Origin: RBG-16-66-20 sp049651845
GTDB lineage: Bacteria > Pseudomonadota > Gammaproteobacteria > Burkholderiales > SG8-39
Length of the DNA: 64,000 bases
NCBI GenBank assembly: GCA_049651845.1
Contig: JBASCW010000042.1
Coordinates: forward strand, 1-64,000
Direction of reading: 5' to 3'
Shown: piece after piece, positions 34,334 through 43,289 of the stretch
How positions within the stretch are numbered: position 1 is the first letter of the stretch
Layout of the letters: each line of letters starts with the position of its first letter
Translations under genes and position numbers: made by a program
Notes under the pieces: generated by a model
Database searches by the model: none
Told to the model about the DNA's origin: nothing
What the model saw: only the letters and a program-made list of their open reading frames with translations

Positions 34334-35542
34334 TCAGTGCTGCGGCTTGCCGCCCAGCAGCTCGCCGAAGCGGATCCATTTCACGCCGTCGAAGCGCACC
34401 AGCTGCTCCTGCTCGAGCGGGGCGAAGTCGGTGGGGCTGGTGTTGAGCACCACGCCCGGCAGCAGCAGCGGCAGGTCGATGTTCTTCAGGTTGGCCGCCT
34501 GGCGCATGATGTTCTGCCGCGACAGATCCTTGCCCGCTTGCCTGAGCGTGAACTCCATGGTTTGCGCCACCAGCACGCCGTAGACGTTGAACACGTCGGA
34601 GGTGTTGCCTTCAGGGTAGTACTTCTTCATGAACTCGCGCCACTTCTTCATGGCCGGGTCGTTCTCCCACTCCGGGTCGGTCGGATCCTTCAGATACTGG
34701 GTCGAAATGATGTCCTTCGAGGCTTCCGCGCCCGCCGGCTTCATCACCACGCCCACCGAGGCCGACACCTGGTTGAGCAGGTGCAGCGGCTTCCAGCCGA
34801 TGTCGTGCGCCTTCTTGATCGACTGCACCGCGAACTTCGGCGTGGTGATGTTGAAGAAGACGTTGGCGCCGCTGTTCTTCAGATTGACGATCTGCGAGTC
34901 CACCGTCGGGTCGGTCACCTCGTAGGTCTGCTTGAGGGCGATCATCTTGGCGTTGGCCTTGCCGAGTCCGTCCTCGAAGCCCTTGAGGTAGTCCTTGCCG
35001 TAGTCGTCGTTCTGGTAAAGGATGCCGATCTTGGGCTGCTTGACGTTCTTCAGCACGTAGGCCGCGTAGATCCTGCCCTCGGTCTGGTAGTTCGGCTGCC
35101 AGCCCATGGTCCAGGGGTAGTTCTTCGGATCGTTCCACTTGGTCGCGCCGGTCGCGACGAACAGGTGCGGCACCTTCTGCTGGTTCATGTACTTGTGGAT
35201 CGCGCTGTTCGGCGGCGTGCCGAGCGGCTGGAAGATCGCCGCCACCTGGTCCTGCTCGACCAGCTTGCGCGCCATTTCGACGGTCTTTGGCGGGCTGTAG
35301 CTGTCGTCGTAGGAAATGAAGTTGATCTTGCGTCCGTTGATGCCGCCCTCGTCGTTCAGCATTTTGAAGTACGCCGCGATCGACTTGCCGATCGTGCCGT
35401 AGGCCGATGCCGGACCGCTGTAGGGATTGATGTTGCCGATCTTTATTTCGGTCGTCGTGACCCCGGGCGTCTGCGCGTATGCGCCGGACGCCGCGAACAC
35501 GGCCGCCGCTACTATCACTGCCTTGCGATTGAGCCTGAACAT
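34334..35542 (-). CDS. livK: branched-chain amino acid-type ABC transporter substrate-binding protein
   Basis: A 402-residue periplasmic binding protein (Leu/Ile/Val-binding type, family 6). The signal peptide cleaves after GAYA. Family features are IKIGNINPYSGPASAYG, AYFKMLNDEGGINGRKI, FVATGATKWNDP and IGILYQNDDYGKDYLKGFEDGL. A GAGGAGG ribosome-binding site precedes the ATG. It is the last gene of livGFHMK. In soil betaproteobacteria such systems often carry aromatic or short organic acids rather than amino acids, and the adjoining acyl-CoA ligase favours that here. Confidence 0.9.
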   Translation of the reverse strand: MFRLNRKAVIVAAAVFAASGAYAQTPGVTTTEIKIGNINPYSGPASAYGTIGKSIAAYFKMLNDEGGINGRKINFISYDDSYSPPKTVEMARKLVEQDQVAAIFQPLGTPPNSAIHKYMNQQKVPHLFVATGATKWNDPKNYPWTMGWQPNYQTEGRIYAAYVLKNVKQPKIGILYQNDDYGKDYLKGFEDGLGKANAKMIALKQTYEVTDPTVDSQIVNLKNSGANVFFNITTPKFAVQSIKKAHDIGWKPLHLLNQVSASVGVVMKPAGAEASKDIISTQYLKDPTDPEWENDPAMKKWREFMKKYYPEGNTSDVFNVYGVLVAQTMEFTLRQAGKDLSRQNIMRQAANLKNIDLPLLLPGVVLNTSPTDFAPLEQEQLVRFDGVKWIRFGELLGGKPQH

Positions 35543-35556
35543 GGTTGCCTCCTCGA

Positions 35557-36525
35557 TTAGGTGCTACGCCCGCTGCCGCGCCGCCGCAACCACCAGGCGC
35601 CCAAGCGCTGCAGGCCCCCGGCGATACCGAACGGCATGAAATAGATGAAGACGATCAAGAATACGCCAAAGATCGCGCCCGGCGCGGCCTTGGAGATGTC
35701 CTGCGCAAAATTGGGCACGAACTGGATGAACAGCGCGCCATAGATCGCGCCCGACACCGACGCGAGTCCCCCGATCACCACGCCGATCAGAAGGTTGATC
35801 GACAGGGTCAGGCTGAACGAGTCGGGCGCGACGTAGGCGATGGCGACCGCCGACAGCGCGCCGGCCACGCCGGTGTAGGCGGCGCTCACGCCGAACGCGA
35901 GCGTCTTGTAGAGCGAGGTATTGATGCCGGTCGCGCTGGCGGCGATCGGATTGTCGCGGATGGAGATCAGCGCGCGCCCGACGCGGCCGCGCAGCAGGTT
36001 CAGCGCAAGCCAGAACAGCAGCAGCAGCAGCGCGAGCGCGACGTAGTAGAACCACTGATCGGCGCTCAGCGGCAGGCCGAGCGGCACCTCCGGCTTGTTC
36101 AGCACGATGCCCTGCGAACCGCCGGTCCAGTGCTCGAAGTACTTGAGGATCTGCGGCACCGCGAGCGCGAGCGAGAACGTCGCCAGCGCGAGGTACAGGC
36201 CCTCCAGGCGCAGCGCGGGCAGGCCGAACAGGATCCCGGCGGCAAGGCAGACCAGCGCGGCGACCGGGATGGTCCACAGGTAGCCGATCTGCCACTGGTC
36301 CATCATGATCGCGGCGACATACGCGCCGACTGCGAAGAACGCGCCGTGACCGAGCGAGATCTGGCCATTGTAGCCGGTCAGCATGTTCAGGCCGAGCAGG
36401 GCGATCGCGTAGATGTAGACCTGCGTGAACTGGAACAACCGGAAATCGGTGAGCCCGAAGGGCAGCACGCAGGCGAGCGCCACCACAGCCAGGGTGAAGG
36501 CGAGATTGGGCCGGCGCAGGCTCAT
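35557..36525 (-). CDS. livM: branched-chain amino acid ABC transporter permease LivM
   Basis: A 322-residue inner-membrane permease with about nine hydrophobic helices. Diagnostic segments are LLGLNMLTGYNGQISLGHGAFFAVGAYVAAI, GLPALRLEGLYLALATFSLA, GRALISIRDNPIAASATGIN (the cytoplasmic coupling loop) and GGLASVSGAIYGALFI. The ATG overlaps the livH stop (ATGA). A basic tail ends the protein. It forms the translocation path with LivH. Confidence 0.93.
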   Translation of the reverse strand: MSLRRPNLAFTLAVVALACVLPFGLTDFRLFQFTQVYIYAIALLGLNMLTGYNGQISLGHGAFFAVGAYVAAIMMDQWQIGYLWTIPVAALVCLAAGILFGLPALRLEGLYLALATFSLALAVPQILKYFEHWTGGSQGIVLNKPEVPLGLPLSADQWFYYVALALLLLLFWLALNLLRGRVGRALISIRDNPIAASATGINTSLYKTLAFGVSAAYTGVAGALSAVAIAYVAPDSFSLTLSINLLIGVVIGGLASVSGAIYGALFIQFVPNFAQDISKAAPGAIFGVFLIVFIYFMPFGIAGGLQRLGAWWLRRRGSGRST

Positions 36526-37403
36526 ACGCGCTTCACCACGGTGCGGCCGAAAAGGCCGCTTGGCTTCACCACCAGGACGATGATGATCAGCGCCAGCGCC
36601 ACCGTGAACTTGAGCTCGGTGCCGATGAAGGACACGTAGGTGCCGACCAGGTTCTCGACGACGCCGACGATGAGGCCGCCGACCACGGCGCCGACGGGGC
36701 TGGTGAAGCCGCCCAGCGTCGCCGCCGCGAAGGCGTAGATCTGCACGCCGAGCATCATGTTCGGGTCGAGGAACAGCTTGGGCGCCACCAGCGTGCCAGC
36801 CACCGCGCCGAACATCGCCGCCAGGCCCCAGCCCAGGGCGAGCATCCAGCCGACGCGGATGCCGACCAGCCTGCTCGACACCGGATTCTGCGCCGCCGCG
36901 CGCATCGCCAGCCCGAGCGGCGTATAGCGGAAAAAGACGAAGATACACAGCAGCACGATCAGCGTGACGCCGATCTGGCCGAGGTCATGGGCGCTGAACA
37001 CGATCTCGCCCACCGCGATGGGCTCGCTCGGGAAGGGGCTCGGGAAGGGCTTCTGGGTCCCCGTGTAAATCCAGTTCGCCACGCTGTTGAAGATGACCAG
37101 CAAGCCGATGGTGACGATGACGATGGCGAGGATCGGCGCGTCCTCCACCGGACGGACGATCACGCGCTCGATCAGCACGCCGCCCAGGAAAGCGATCACC
37201 AGGGTGGCGAAGAAGGCGCCCCAGTAGGGCATGCCGGCGTTCAGCAGCGACCAGCAGATGTAGGTGGCGAACATCGCCATCTCGCCTTGCGCGAAGTTCA
37301 CCACGTCGGTGGCTTCGTAGATCATCACCAGCGCGAGCGCGAGCGCGGCGTAGATGCTGCCGGTGGCCAAGCCCGACACGACCTGCTGAATGAAGACGTC
37401 CAT
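36522..37403 (-). CDS. livH: branched-chain amino acid ABC transporter permease LivH
   Basis: A 293-residue permease with about eight transmembrane helices. It begins FIQQVVSGLATGSIYAALALALVMIYEATDVVNFAQGEMAMF, the standard LivH start in consecutive blocks, and has TPLGLAMRAAAQNPVSSRLVGI as the ATPase-coupling loop and AAATLGGFTSPVGAVVGGLIVG. It lies 3 nt after the livF stop. Confidence 0.94.
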   Translation of the reverse strand: MDVFIQQVVSGLATGSIYAALALALVMIYEATDVVNFAQGEMAMFATYICWSLLNAGMPYWGAFFATLVIAFLGGVLIERVIVRPVEDAPILAIVIVTIGLLVIFNSVANWIYTGTQKPFPSPFPSEPIAVGEIVFSAHDLGQIGVTLIVLLCIFVFFRYTPLGLAMRAAAQNPVSSRLVGIRVGWMLALGWGLAAMFGAVAGTLVAPKLFLDPNMMLGVQIYAFAAATLGGFTSPVGAVVGGLIVGVVENLVGTYVSFIGTELKFTVALALIIIVLVVKPSGLFGRTVVKRV

Positions 37404-37406
37404 CGT

Positions 37407-38144
37407 CTAATATCCCAGATAGGACTTGCGGATCGAATCGTCCTTGCGCAGCACCTCGGACGGGCCCTCGAGCACCACGCGGCCGGTTTCGAGCAGGAAC
37501 ACGTGATCGGCGAGTTCCAGCGCGAGCGACGCGTTCTGCTCCACCAGCAGGATCGAAACGCCCGAATCCTTGTTGGCCGTGCGCAGGATGCGGAAGATCT
37601 CCTTCACGATCAGCGGCGCGAGCCCCAGCGAGGGCTCATCCAGCAGCAGCAGGCGCGGGTTCAGCATCAGCGCGCGCGCGACCGCGAGCATCTGCTGCTC
37701 GCCGCCCGAAAGCGTGCCGGCGGGCTGCGCCTTGCGCTCGCGCAGCACCGGGAAGTAGCCGTAGACGCGCTCGAAGTCCGCTTCGACGCCGGCGCGCGCC
37801 TTGCGTCCCCAGCAGCCGACGCGCAGGTTCTCCTCCACCGTGAGCGTGGTGAAGGTGCCGCGGCCCTCAGGCGCGTGCGCGACGCCCAGGCGCACCACGT
37901 CCTCGGCGGCGATGCCCTCGATCGGCTTGCCGTCGAAGCGGATGCTGCCGCTGGTGCGCACCATGCGCGAGATCGCGCGCAGGGTGGTGGTCTTGCCGGC
38001 GCCGTTGGCGCCGAGAATGGTGGTGATGCCGCCGGCGCGAATCGAGAAGCTGACGCCGTGCAAGGCCTTGACGCGACCGTAGTAGGCCTCGAGGTTGGCG
38101 ACCTCGAGCAGCGCAGCACCAGCGGCCTGTGGCATCGCGCTCAT
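37407..38144 (-). CDS. livF: branched-chain amino acid ABC transporter ATP-binding protein LivF
   Basis: A 245-residue ABC ATPase. Walker A is GANGAGKTTTLRAISRM, the signature LSGGEQQMLAVARAL is intact, and Walker B is LLLLDEPSLGLAPLIV. VAHAPEGRGTFTTLTVEENL identifies the LivF branch. Its start overlaps the livG stop. It energises the LivHM permease together with LivG on the cytoplasmic face. Confidence 0.95.
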   Translation of the reverse strand: MSAMPQAAGAALLEVANLEAYYGRVKALHGVSFSIRAGGITTILGANGAGKTTTLRAISRMVRTSGSIRFDGKPIEGIAAEDVVRLGVAHAPEGRGTFTTLTVEENLRVGCWGRKARAGVEADFERVYGYFPVLRERKAQPAGTLSGGEQQMLAVARALMLNPRLLLLDEPSLGLAPLIVKEIFRILRTANKDSGVSILLVEQNASLALELADHVFLLETGRVVLEGPSEVLRKDDSIRKSYLGY

Positions 38145-38899
38145 GCCGCCTCGCCCAGGTAGGCGCGGATCACTTCCGGGTGGCGCTGCACCTCGGCCGG
38201 ATTGCCTTCGGCGATCTTGCGGCCGAAGTCGAGTACGACGACCTTGTCCGACACGTCCATGACCAGGCCCATGTGATGCTCCACGAGCAGGATCGTGATG
38301 GTGTGCTCGTTGCGGACGCGCCGGATCAGCGCGCCGAGTACCCCGACCTCCTCATGGTTCAGTCCGCCGGCCGGCTCGTCGAGCAGCAGCAGCTTCGGGC
38401 GGCTGGCGAGCGCGCGCGCGAGTTCCACGCGCTTCAGCGTCGCAAACGGCAGGCCCGAGGCGGGGTGGTCGGCGATCGCGGCGAGGTCGAGGAAATCGAT
38501 CAGTTCCCGTGCGTTCTTGCGTGCAATCGATTCCTCGCGCTCCACCCAGTTGAGCCACAGGGCGTTGCTCACGAAATCGCTCGAGGTGCGGCAATGCGCG
38601 CCGGTCATCACGTTCTGCAGGACCGTGAGCGTGGGGAACAGCGCGAGGTTCTGGAAGGTGCGGCCGATGCCCAGCCCCGCGATGCGGTGCGCCGGAAAGG
38701 CGAGCAGGTCGTTGCCGTCGAACTCGATCTCGCCCGTCGAGGGCGAATAGAGCCGCGAGAGGCAGTTGAAGAGGGTCGTCTTGCCGGCTCCATTGGGGCC
38801 GATCAGTCCTGCAATGGCGCCGGCGGGAACATCGAAGGAGACATCGTCGAGCGCAACGATGCCGCCAAAGCGCACGCCCACGTTCTGCACGCGCAGCAA
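38141..38899 (-). CDS. livG: branched-chain amino acid ABC transporter ATP-binding protein LivG
   Basis: A 252-residue ABC ATPase. Walker A is GPNGAGKTTLFNCLS, RTFQNLALFPTLTVLQNVM is characteristic of LivG, and Walker B is LLLLDEPAGGLNHEE. The signature region reads LPFATLKRVELARAL, a degenerate form usual for this branch. The only in-frame initiation codon near the fold start is a TTG with a weak G-rich leader. It is the first gene of the liv operon and is divergent from the GntR gene, whose predicted operator lies about 90 bp upstream. Confidence 0.93.
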   Translation of the reverse strand: MLRVQNVGVRFGGIVALDDVSFDVPAGAIAGLIGPNGAGKTTLFNCLSRLYSPSTGEIEFDGNDLLAFPAHRIAGLGIGRTFQNLALFPTLTVLQNVMTGAHCRTSSDFVSNALWLNWVEREESIARKNARELIDFLDLAAIADHPASGLPFATLKRVELARALASRPKLLLLDEPAGGLNHEEVGVLGALIRRVRNEHTITILLVEHHMGLVMDVSDKVVVLDFGRKIAEGNPAEVQRHPEVIRAYLGEAA

Positions 38900-38989
38900 C
38901 GCCCCTGCAGCACTCGTTCCGATAGACCCTCCTCCATCAGAAAACGATTCAGTCCGCGCGGCGCACGAACTGTTGCGTAACGTGTCGGA

Positions 38990-39000
38990 TTGTCGGACGA
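38990..39000. promoter_or_regulatory. FadR/FCD-type GntR operator
   Basis: TTGTCGGACGA matches the FadR-subfamily consensus TNGTNNNACNA exactly. It sits between the divergent livG and gntR genes, 34 nt before the gntR start, and is preceded by a direct copy of its left half (TGTCGGAT at 38983-38990). Likely target of the adjacent regulator. Confidence 0.6.
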
Positions 39001-39034
39001 TACATTTTTTCCGTCAAGCGACATTCAGCGAGTG

Positions 39035-39811
39035 GTGAGCGTTCCAGAGAAATTCCACCGCATCACCTCGACGCCGGCATACCGCCTCGTCGCGGAGGCG
39101 ATCGAGCGCCAGATCCTGTCGGGCCGCATCCGGCCAGGCGAGCCGATCGGGACCGAGGCCGAGCTGGTCAAGCAGTTCGGGGTCAACCGTTCGACCGTGC
39201 GCGAGGGCATCCGGCTGCTCGAGCACGACGGCCTGATCCACCGCGAGTCAAATCGCCGGCTATCGGTCGGGCTGCCGCACTACGAGCGCCTGGCGACGCG
39301 CTCGACGCGCGCGCTGATCCTCGGCGAAGTGACGTTCCGCGAGCTCTACGAGGCCGCGATGGCGCTGCAGATGGCTACCATCGAGGCGGCCGCCGAGCGC
39401 GCGACGCCCGCAATGATTGGGGCGATGGAGGAGAACCTCTCGCGCACGGCGCTGGTGCTGGGCGACCCGGCCGCGGTCGCCGTGCTCGACACCGAATTCC
39501 ACGCGCTGATCGGCAAGGCCTCGGGCAACCGGGTACTGCAGCTCGCGCGCGAGCCTTCGGACCTGCTGATCTTCCCGACCACGCGGCTGGTGCTCAGCCA
39601 AGTGAAGCAGGGGCCGGCGAGGCTGCTGGAGGCACACCGCATGATGCTGGATGCGATCACGCGCCGCGACAAGGAGACCGCGCGGCTGTGGGCGCGCCGG
39701 CACATCAATGACTGGCGCAAGGGGTTCGAGCGCGCGGGCAACGATCTGGACCAGCCGATCGACAAGATATACCTTCGCTCCCTGATGAGAGAGGACAGCG
39801 CGGCCGGCTGA
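39035..39811 (+). CDS. GntR family transcriptional regulator (FadR/FCD subfamily)
   Basis: A regulator of about 258 residues. The N-terminal winged helix has AIERQILSGRIRPGEPIGTEAELVKQFGVNRSTVREGIRLLEHDGLIHRE as contiguous family blocks, and the C-terminal all-helical ligand domain (FCD) has the metal/ligand-type DTEFHALIGKASGNRVL. I choose a GTG at 39035; an earlier in-frame TTG would place the start inside the operator. It probably controls the divergent liv operon and the downstream acyl-CoA ligase, responding to their acid or acyl-CoA ligand. The ligase begins 1 nt after its stop codon. Confidence 0.9.
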   Translation: MSVPEKFHRITSTPAYRLVAEAIERQILSGRIRPGEPIGTEAELVKQFGVNRSTVREGIRLLEHDGLIHRESNRRLSVGLPHYERLATRSTRALILGEVTFRELYEAAMALQMATIEAAAERATPAMIGAMEENLSRTALVLGDPAAVAVLDTEFHALIGKASGNRVLQLAREPSDLLIFPTTRLVLSQVKQGPARLLEAHRMMLDAITRRDKETARLWARRHINDWRKGFERAGNDLDQPIDKIYLRSLMREDSAAG

Positions 39812-39812
39812 C

Positions 39813-41435
39813 ATGATCCGCTCCACGATGCAGCGCGTAGCGCTGTCGATCAACCCCCTGGTCGAGCGCGCCGGCAAGCTGTTTCCGCAGGTCGAGATCG
39901 TCAGCCGCCTGCCGGACAAGTCGCTGCGGCGCCACCGTTTCGCGGATTTCCACCGGCGCACGCGCAGGCTGGGGGCGGCGCTGCTCGCTGCGGGCCTGAA
40001 GAAGGGCGACCGCGTCGCCACGCTGTGCTGGAACCACCACGCGCATCTCGAGTGCTACTTCGGCATCCCGGCCGCGGGCGGAGTGACGCACACGCTGAAC
40101 CTGCGCCTCGCTCCCGATGAGATCGGCTGGATCGCGAATCACGCCGAGGACCGGTTCCTCGTCATCGACGACATCCTGCTGCCGCTCTACGAGCAGTTCA
40201 AGGCGACGGCGAGCTTCGAGAAGGTGATCGTGGTGCCGTTCGGCGGGACGAAGATTTCTTCTCCGTTCTTGAACTATGAGGAATTCATTGACAGAGAAGA
40301 AGGATCATTCGGCTACGTTCCCCACGAGGAGGACGATCCGATCTCGATGTGCTACACCTCCGGCACCACGGGACGGCCGAAAGGGGTGGTGTACTCGCAC
40401 CGCTCGACCATCCTCCACACGCTGATGGCGAACCAGCCCGACCACTGGGGCCTCGGCGCCGGCGACAGTGTCTGCCCGGTCACGCCGATGTTCCATGCCA
40501 ACTGCTGGGGCGTGCCGTACGGCTGCGTGATGATGGGCATCAAGCTGGTCTTTCCCGGGCCGCACCTGCACCCGGAAGACCTGCTGACCCTGTTCCAGGC
40601 GGAAAAACCCAATTTCGTGCTGGGCGTGCCGACCATCTGGCTGGCGATGCTCCAGCTGATCGAGAGCGATCCCGCCAAGTACGCGCTGCCGCCAGGCATG
40701 AAGATGCTGGTGGGCGGGGCGGCGGTGCCCGAGGCGCTGATCCGCGCTTTCGCGAAACACGGCGCGGAGATTCGCCAGGGCTGGGGCATGACCGAGACCA
40801 GCCCGGTCGCCTCGATCGCCTACCTGAAGCCGGAACTGCGCGGCGTGCCCGAGGACGAGCGCTACCGCCGCTTCGCGTCCGCAGGGGTGCCCGTACCGGT
40901 CATGGAGATCCGGGTGCGCGGCGATGACGGCGCGGACCAGCCCTGGGACGGCAAGGCGGTCGGCGAGCTGCAGCTGCGCGGCCCGTTCATCACCGGCAGC
41001 TATCACAACGTGCCGCAGGCGCCCGAGCGCTTCACCGACGACGGCTGGCTGCGCACGGGCGACGTCGCCTCGATCGACGCACATGGCTATATCCGCATCA
41101 GCGACCGGACCAAGGACCTGATCAAGTCGGGCGGCGAGTGGATCAGCTCGGTGGACATGGAGAACCTGCTGATGGCGCACCCGGCGGTGCTGGAGGCCGC
41201 GGTGATCGCGATCCCCGACCCCAAGTGGAGCGAGCGGCCGCTCGCCTGCGTGGTGTTCAAGAAGGACCGCAGCGCGACCGCGGAGGAGCTGCGCACGCAT
41301 CTGTCCTCGGCCTTCGTCAAGTGGCAGCTGCCCGAGCGCTTCGAGTTTCTCGACGCGATCCCGCGCACCTCGACCGGGAAGTTCTGGAAGGTGAAGTTGC
41401 GCGAGCGTTTCCGCCCGGCGGAAGCGAAGGCCTAG
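39813..41435 (+). CDS. fatty/aryl acyl-CoA ligase (AMP-forming)
   Basis: A 540-residue acyl-adenylate-forming ligase. The P-loop CYTSGTTGRPKGVVYSHRS is near residue 177, the ATP motif GWGMTETSPV follows, then DGWLRTGDVASID, the hinge RTKDLIKSGGEWIS and the catalytic Lys in STGKFWKVKLRE. This is the medium/long-chain FadD3-like or aryl ligase branch. It is cotranscribed with the GntR regulator and probably activates the acid imported by the liv system. An AT-rich patch with rare codons (AGA, GGA, TCA) lies at about 40250-40320 in the linker before the P-loop. Confidence 0.92.
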   Translation: MIRSTMQRVALSINPLVERAGKLFPQVEIVSRLPDKSLRRHRFADFHRRTRRLGAALLAAGLKKGDRVATLCWNHHAHLECYFGIPAAGGVTHTLNLRLAPDEIGWIANHAEDRFLVIDDILLPLYEQFKATASFEKVIVVPFGGTKISSPFLNYEEFIDREEGSFGYVPHEEDDPISMCYTSGTTGRPKGVVYSHRSTILHTLMANQPDHWGLGAGDSVCPVTPMFHANCWGVPYGCVMMGIKLVFPGPHLHPEDLLTLFQAEKPNFVLGVPTIWLAMLQLIESDPAKYALPPGMKMLVGGAAVPEALIRAFAKHGAEIRQGWGMTETSPVASIAYLKPELRGVPEDERYRRFASAGVPVPVMEIRVRGDDGADQPWDGKAVGELQLRGPFITGSYHNVPQAPERFTDDGWLRTGDVASIDAHGYIRISDRTKDLIKSGGEWISSVDMENLLMAHPAVLEAAVIAIPDPKWSERPLACVVFKKDRSATAEELRTHLSSAFVKWQLPERFEFLDAIPRTSTGKFWKVKLRERFRPAEAKA

Positions 41436-41953
41436 TCGTCGTCGACGGCGTCGGCGCCGGCTGCGCGGCTTTCGGCTTCGAGCGCCTCGGCATGCGCCGC
41501 CGCCGAGGTCATGTCGCCCGTCTCGACCGGCCGGACCAGGAAAAAGACTTGCCGGTCGGTGCCCGGCACCAGTTCGCGCATCAGCGTGCCCATCAGCCCC
41601 TCGAACATTCCGGACAGCAGCAGCTCGCCGCGGGCGACCGATCCGGGGACCTGGCCCAGCACTTCCAAAACCTTCAGGCGGCGCACGCCGACCAGCGTAT
41701 AGCGCGCTACCCCCACGGTAATCGTGTTGCCCGCCGTGGGCGGCCGTGCAGCGGGCGGGAAGGGGCGCAGCAGCGCATACTTGTTCGCGGCCGCCTGCTC
41801 GAGCACCACGGGCGCCCCGGATTCATCGTTGAGCAGGTAGCGGAACGTGGACTGGCCGCTCGTGCCCTCGAGCAGCATCCTGCCCGCGACGCGCATCGGC
41901 TTGCCGCGGAACACGACCTGCGCATCGAGCGGGAAGACCTGGCTGTCGGCCAT
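41432..41953 (-). CDS. DUF4178-like protein
   Basis: A 173-residue soluble protein with no signal peptide. A beta-rich region (LDAQVVFRGKPMRVAGRMLLEG, RYLLNDESGAPVVLEQ, ALLRPFPPA) is repeated in style by NTITVGVARYTLVGVRRLKVLEVLGQVPG, resembling DUF4178 domains. A helical C-terminus rich in Ala and Glu follows. Function unknown. The ATG overlaps the stop of the GGDEF gene by one base (TGATG), so it is coupled to it. It overlaps the convergent ligase gene end by 4 nt. Confidence 0.65.
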   Translation of the reverse strand: MADSQVFPLDAQVVFRGKPMRVAGRMLLEGTSGQSTFRYLLNDESGAPVVLEQAAANKYALLRPFPPAARPPTAGNTITVGVARYTLVGVRRLKVLEVLGQVPGSVARGELLLSGMFEGLMGTLMRELVPGTDRQVFFLVRPVETGDMTSAAAHAEALEAESRAAGADAVDDD

Positions 41954-43059
41954 CACGCCGCCTCGACGAGCACCGGCTGACCGCTCGCATCGAGTGCGAC
42001 GACCTGGTCGCGCCCGGCCGCTTTCGCGTAGGACAGGCCCGCATCGGCCCTGCCGATCAGCAGCCGCGTGTTCTCGCCCTTGCGGTGCTCGGCTACGCCG
42101 AGGGAGCAGCTCAGGTGGCGCCGGCCGTCCACCTCCGGCATGGCTTCGCGCGCCACCGAGGCGCGCACGCGCTCGGCCGCGACGACGGCGCCCTTCAAAT
42201 CGGTATCGGGCATGATGGCGAGAAACTCCTTGCCGCCGTGCCGTCCGAAGACGTCGACGTCGCGCAAGGCGCCGGTCGCCGCTGCGGCAAAGCGCCGCAG
42301 CGCCACGTCGCCCGCGATCTGTCCATGCGCCTGGTTGAGCGCGCCCAGCCAGTCGAGATCGATGCGCGCCACCGACAATGGCTTGCCGATGCGCTCGGCG
42401 CGCGCAATCTCGCGCTCCAGCGCCTCGGTGAGGTGGCGCTGATGGTAGACGCCGGTGAGCGCGTCGCGGCTGGCGCGCTCGTTGGCCTCGCGCTCGAATT
42501 CGTGCAGGCGGCTGAGCGCAGCCGCGAGCCGCGCACGCAGCCGCTGCACCGTGCCCGCCGCGTAGATCAGCCAGGCGAAGGCGAGCAGGAGCACGCCGAG
42601 CTGCAGGCCGGCCTCGGCCAGCGCGGGCCGTCCGCCCTGATCGATGCGCATGAACAACGCCGTGCCGTGCGTGACCAGCGCGAAGGCGGCGAGCAGGGCG
42701 AGGCGCGTGCGGTCGAGCGCCAGCGCGGCGAAGACCATCGCCAGCACGTAGAGCAGCGGCATCAACGGTTGCGCGTCCGCTGCGCGGAAGCTGAGCCATG
42801 CGAGCAGAAGAAAGCCGGCCGCGATCTGGACCGACAGGAAGCCCGCATCGGACCAGCGATCGCTCAGGCCGGATTCGATCGCCGAGTAGCCGAGCGCGGC
42901 GAGCAGCGCAAGCGCCAGCCAGCCGTCGATGGCGACGCTGGCTGGCGCCAGTCCGAGGCCGGCCGCGAGCGCGAGCGCGAGCGCGGCGACTGCGAGCGCG
43001 CCAAGCGCGTTCCTGGATCGGCGCCGATTGCGCGTACGCGGACTCGGATGCTCAGGCAC
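41953..43059 (-). CDS. membrane-anchored GGDEF-domain protein with altered motif (GGKEF)
   Basis: A 368-residue protein with five or six N-terminal hydrophobic helices (residues about 16-170), a short coiled coil and a GGDEF domain. The signature reads FGRHGGKEFLAIMPDTDL: the acidic third residue is Lys. An RxxD inhibitory-site motif (RDVD) precedes it by the normal 5 residues. The DHFKxxN helix is also altered (LDWLGALNQAHG). Diguanylate cyclase activity is doubtful; it may bind c-di-GMP or GTP as a sensor. It is downstream of a 58-residue protein and tRNA-Asn in the same direction. Confidence 0.88.
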   Translation of the reverse strand: MPEHPSPRTRNRRRSRNALGALAVAALALALAAGLGLAPASVAIDGWLALALLAALGYSAIESGLSDRWSDAGFLSVQIAAGFLLLAWLSFRAADAQPLMPLLYVLAMVFAALALDRTRLALLAAFALVTHGTALFMRIDQGGRPALAEAGLQLGVLLLAFAWLIYAAGTVQRLRARLAAALSRLHEFEREANERASRDALTGVYHQRHLTEALEREIARAERIGKPLSVARIDLDWLGALNQAHGQIAGDVALRRFAAAATGALRDVDVFGRHGGKEFLAIMPDTDLKGAVVAAERVRASVAREAMPEVDGRRHLSCSLGVAEHRKGENTRLLIGRADAGLSYAKAAGRDQVVALDASGQPVLVEAA

Positions 43060-43080
43060 GCGCGTCGAGCCCGGCGGCGC

Positions 43081-43257
43081 TCAGCTCGGCTTGTTGCCCG
43101 AAAGCGACTCGAGCAGGTCGCCCATGGTCTGGTCGGCCCAGTAGTTCGGATCCTTGTCGATCACGGCCTCGCCCTTGGCGATCAGGTCGGCGCTGATCTT
43201 GCGGCGCTGGCAGAAGCCGCGCCAGAACTGCTTGACTTCCTCGGCGCTCATTTCCAT
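43081..43257 (-). CDS. small conserved-type hypothetical protein
   Basis: A 58-residue acidic soluble protein starting MEMSAEEVKQFWRGFC and containing a DPNYWADQTMGDLLESL segment. No known motif is seen. A longer reading frame upstream exists only because it reads through the tRNA gene and should not be annotated. It lies 32 nt downstream of tRNA-Asn and 21 nt upstream of the GGDEF gene, so all may be in one transcript. Confidence 0.6.
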   Translation of the reverse strand: MEMSAEEVKQFWRGFCQRRKISADLIAKGEAVIDKDPNYWADQTMGDLLESLSGNKPS

Positions 43258-43289
43258 GGCCGGCGTCCTCCCGTCAGGGGGTGGCTGAG

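Noticed and set aside
38990..39034. TTG start giving a longer GntR protein (MSDDTFFPSSD)
   Set aside because: It would start inside the consensus operator and adds 15 residues not typical of the family; GTG at 39035 is preferred.
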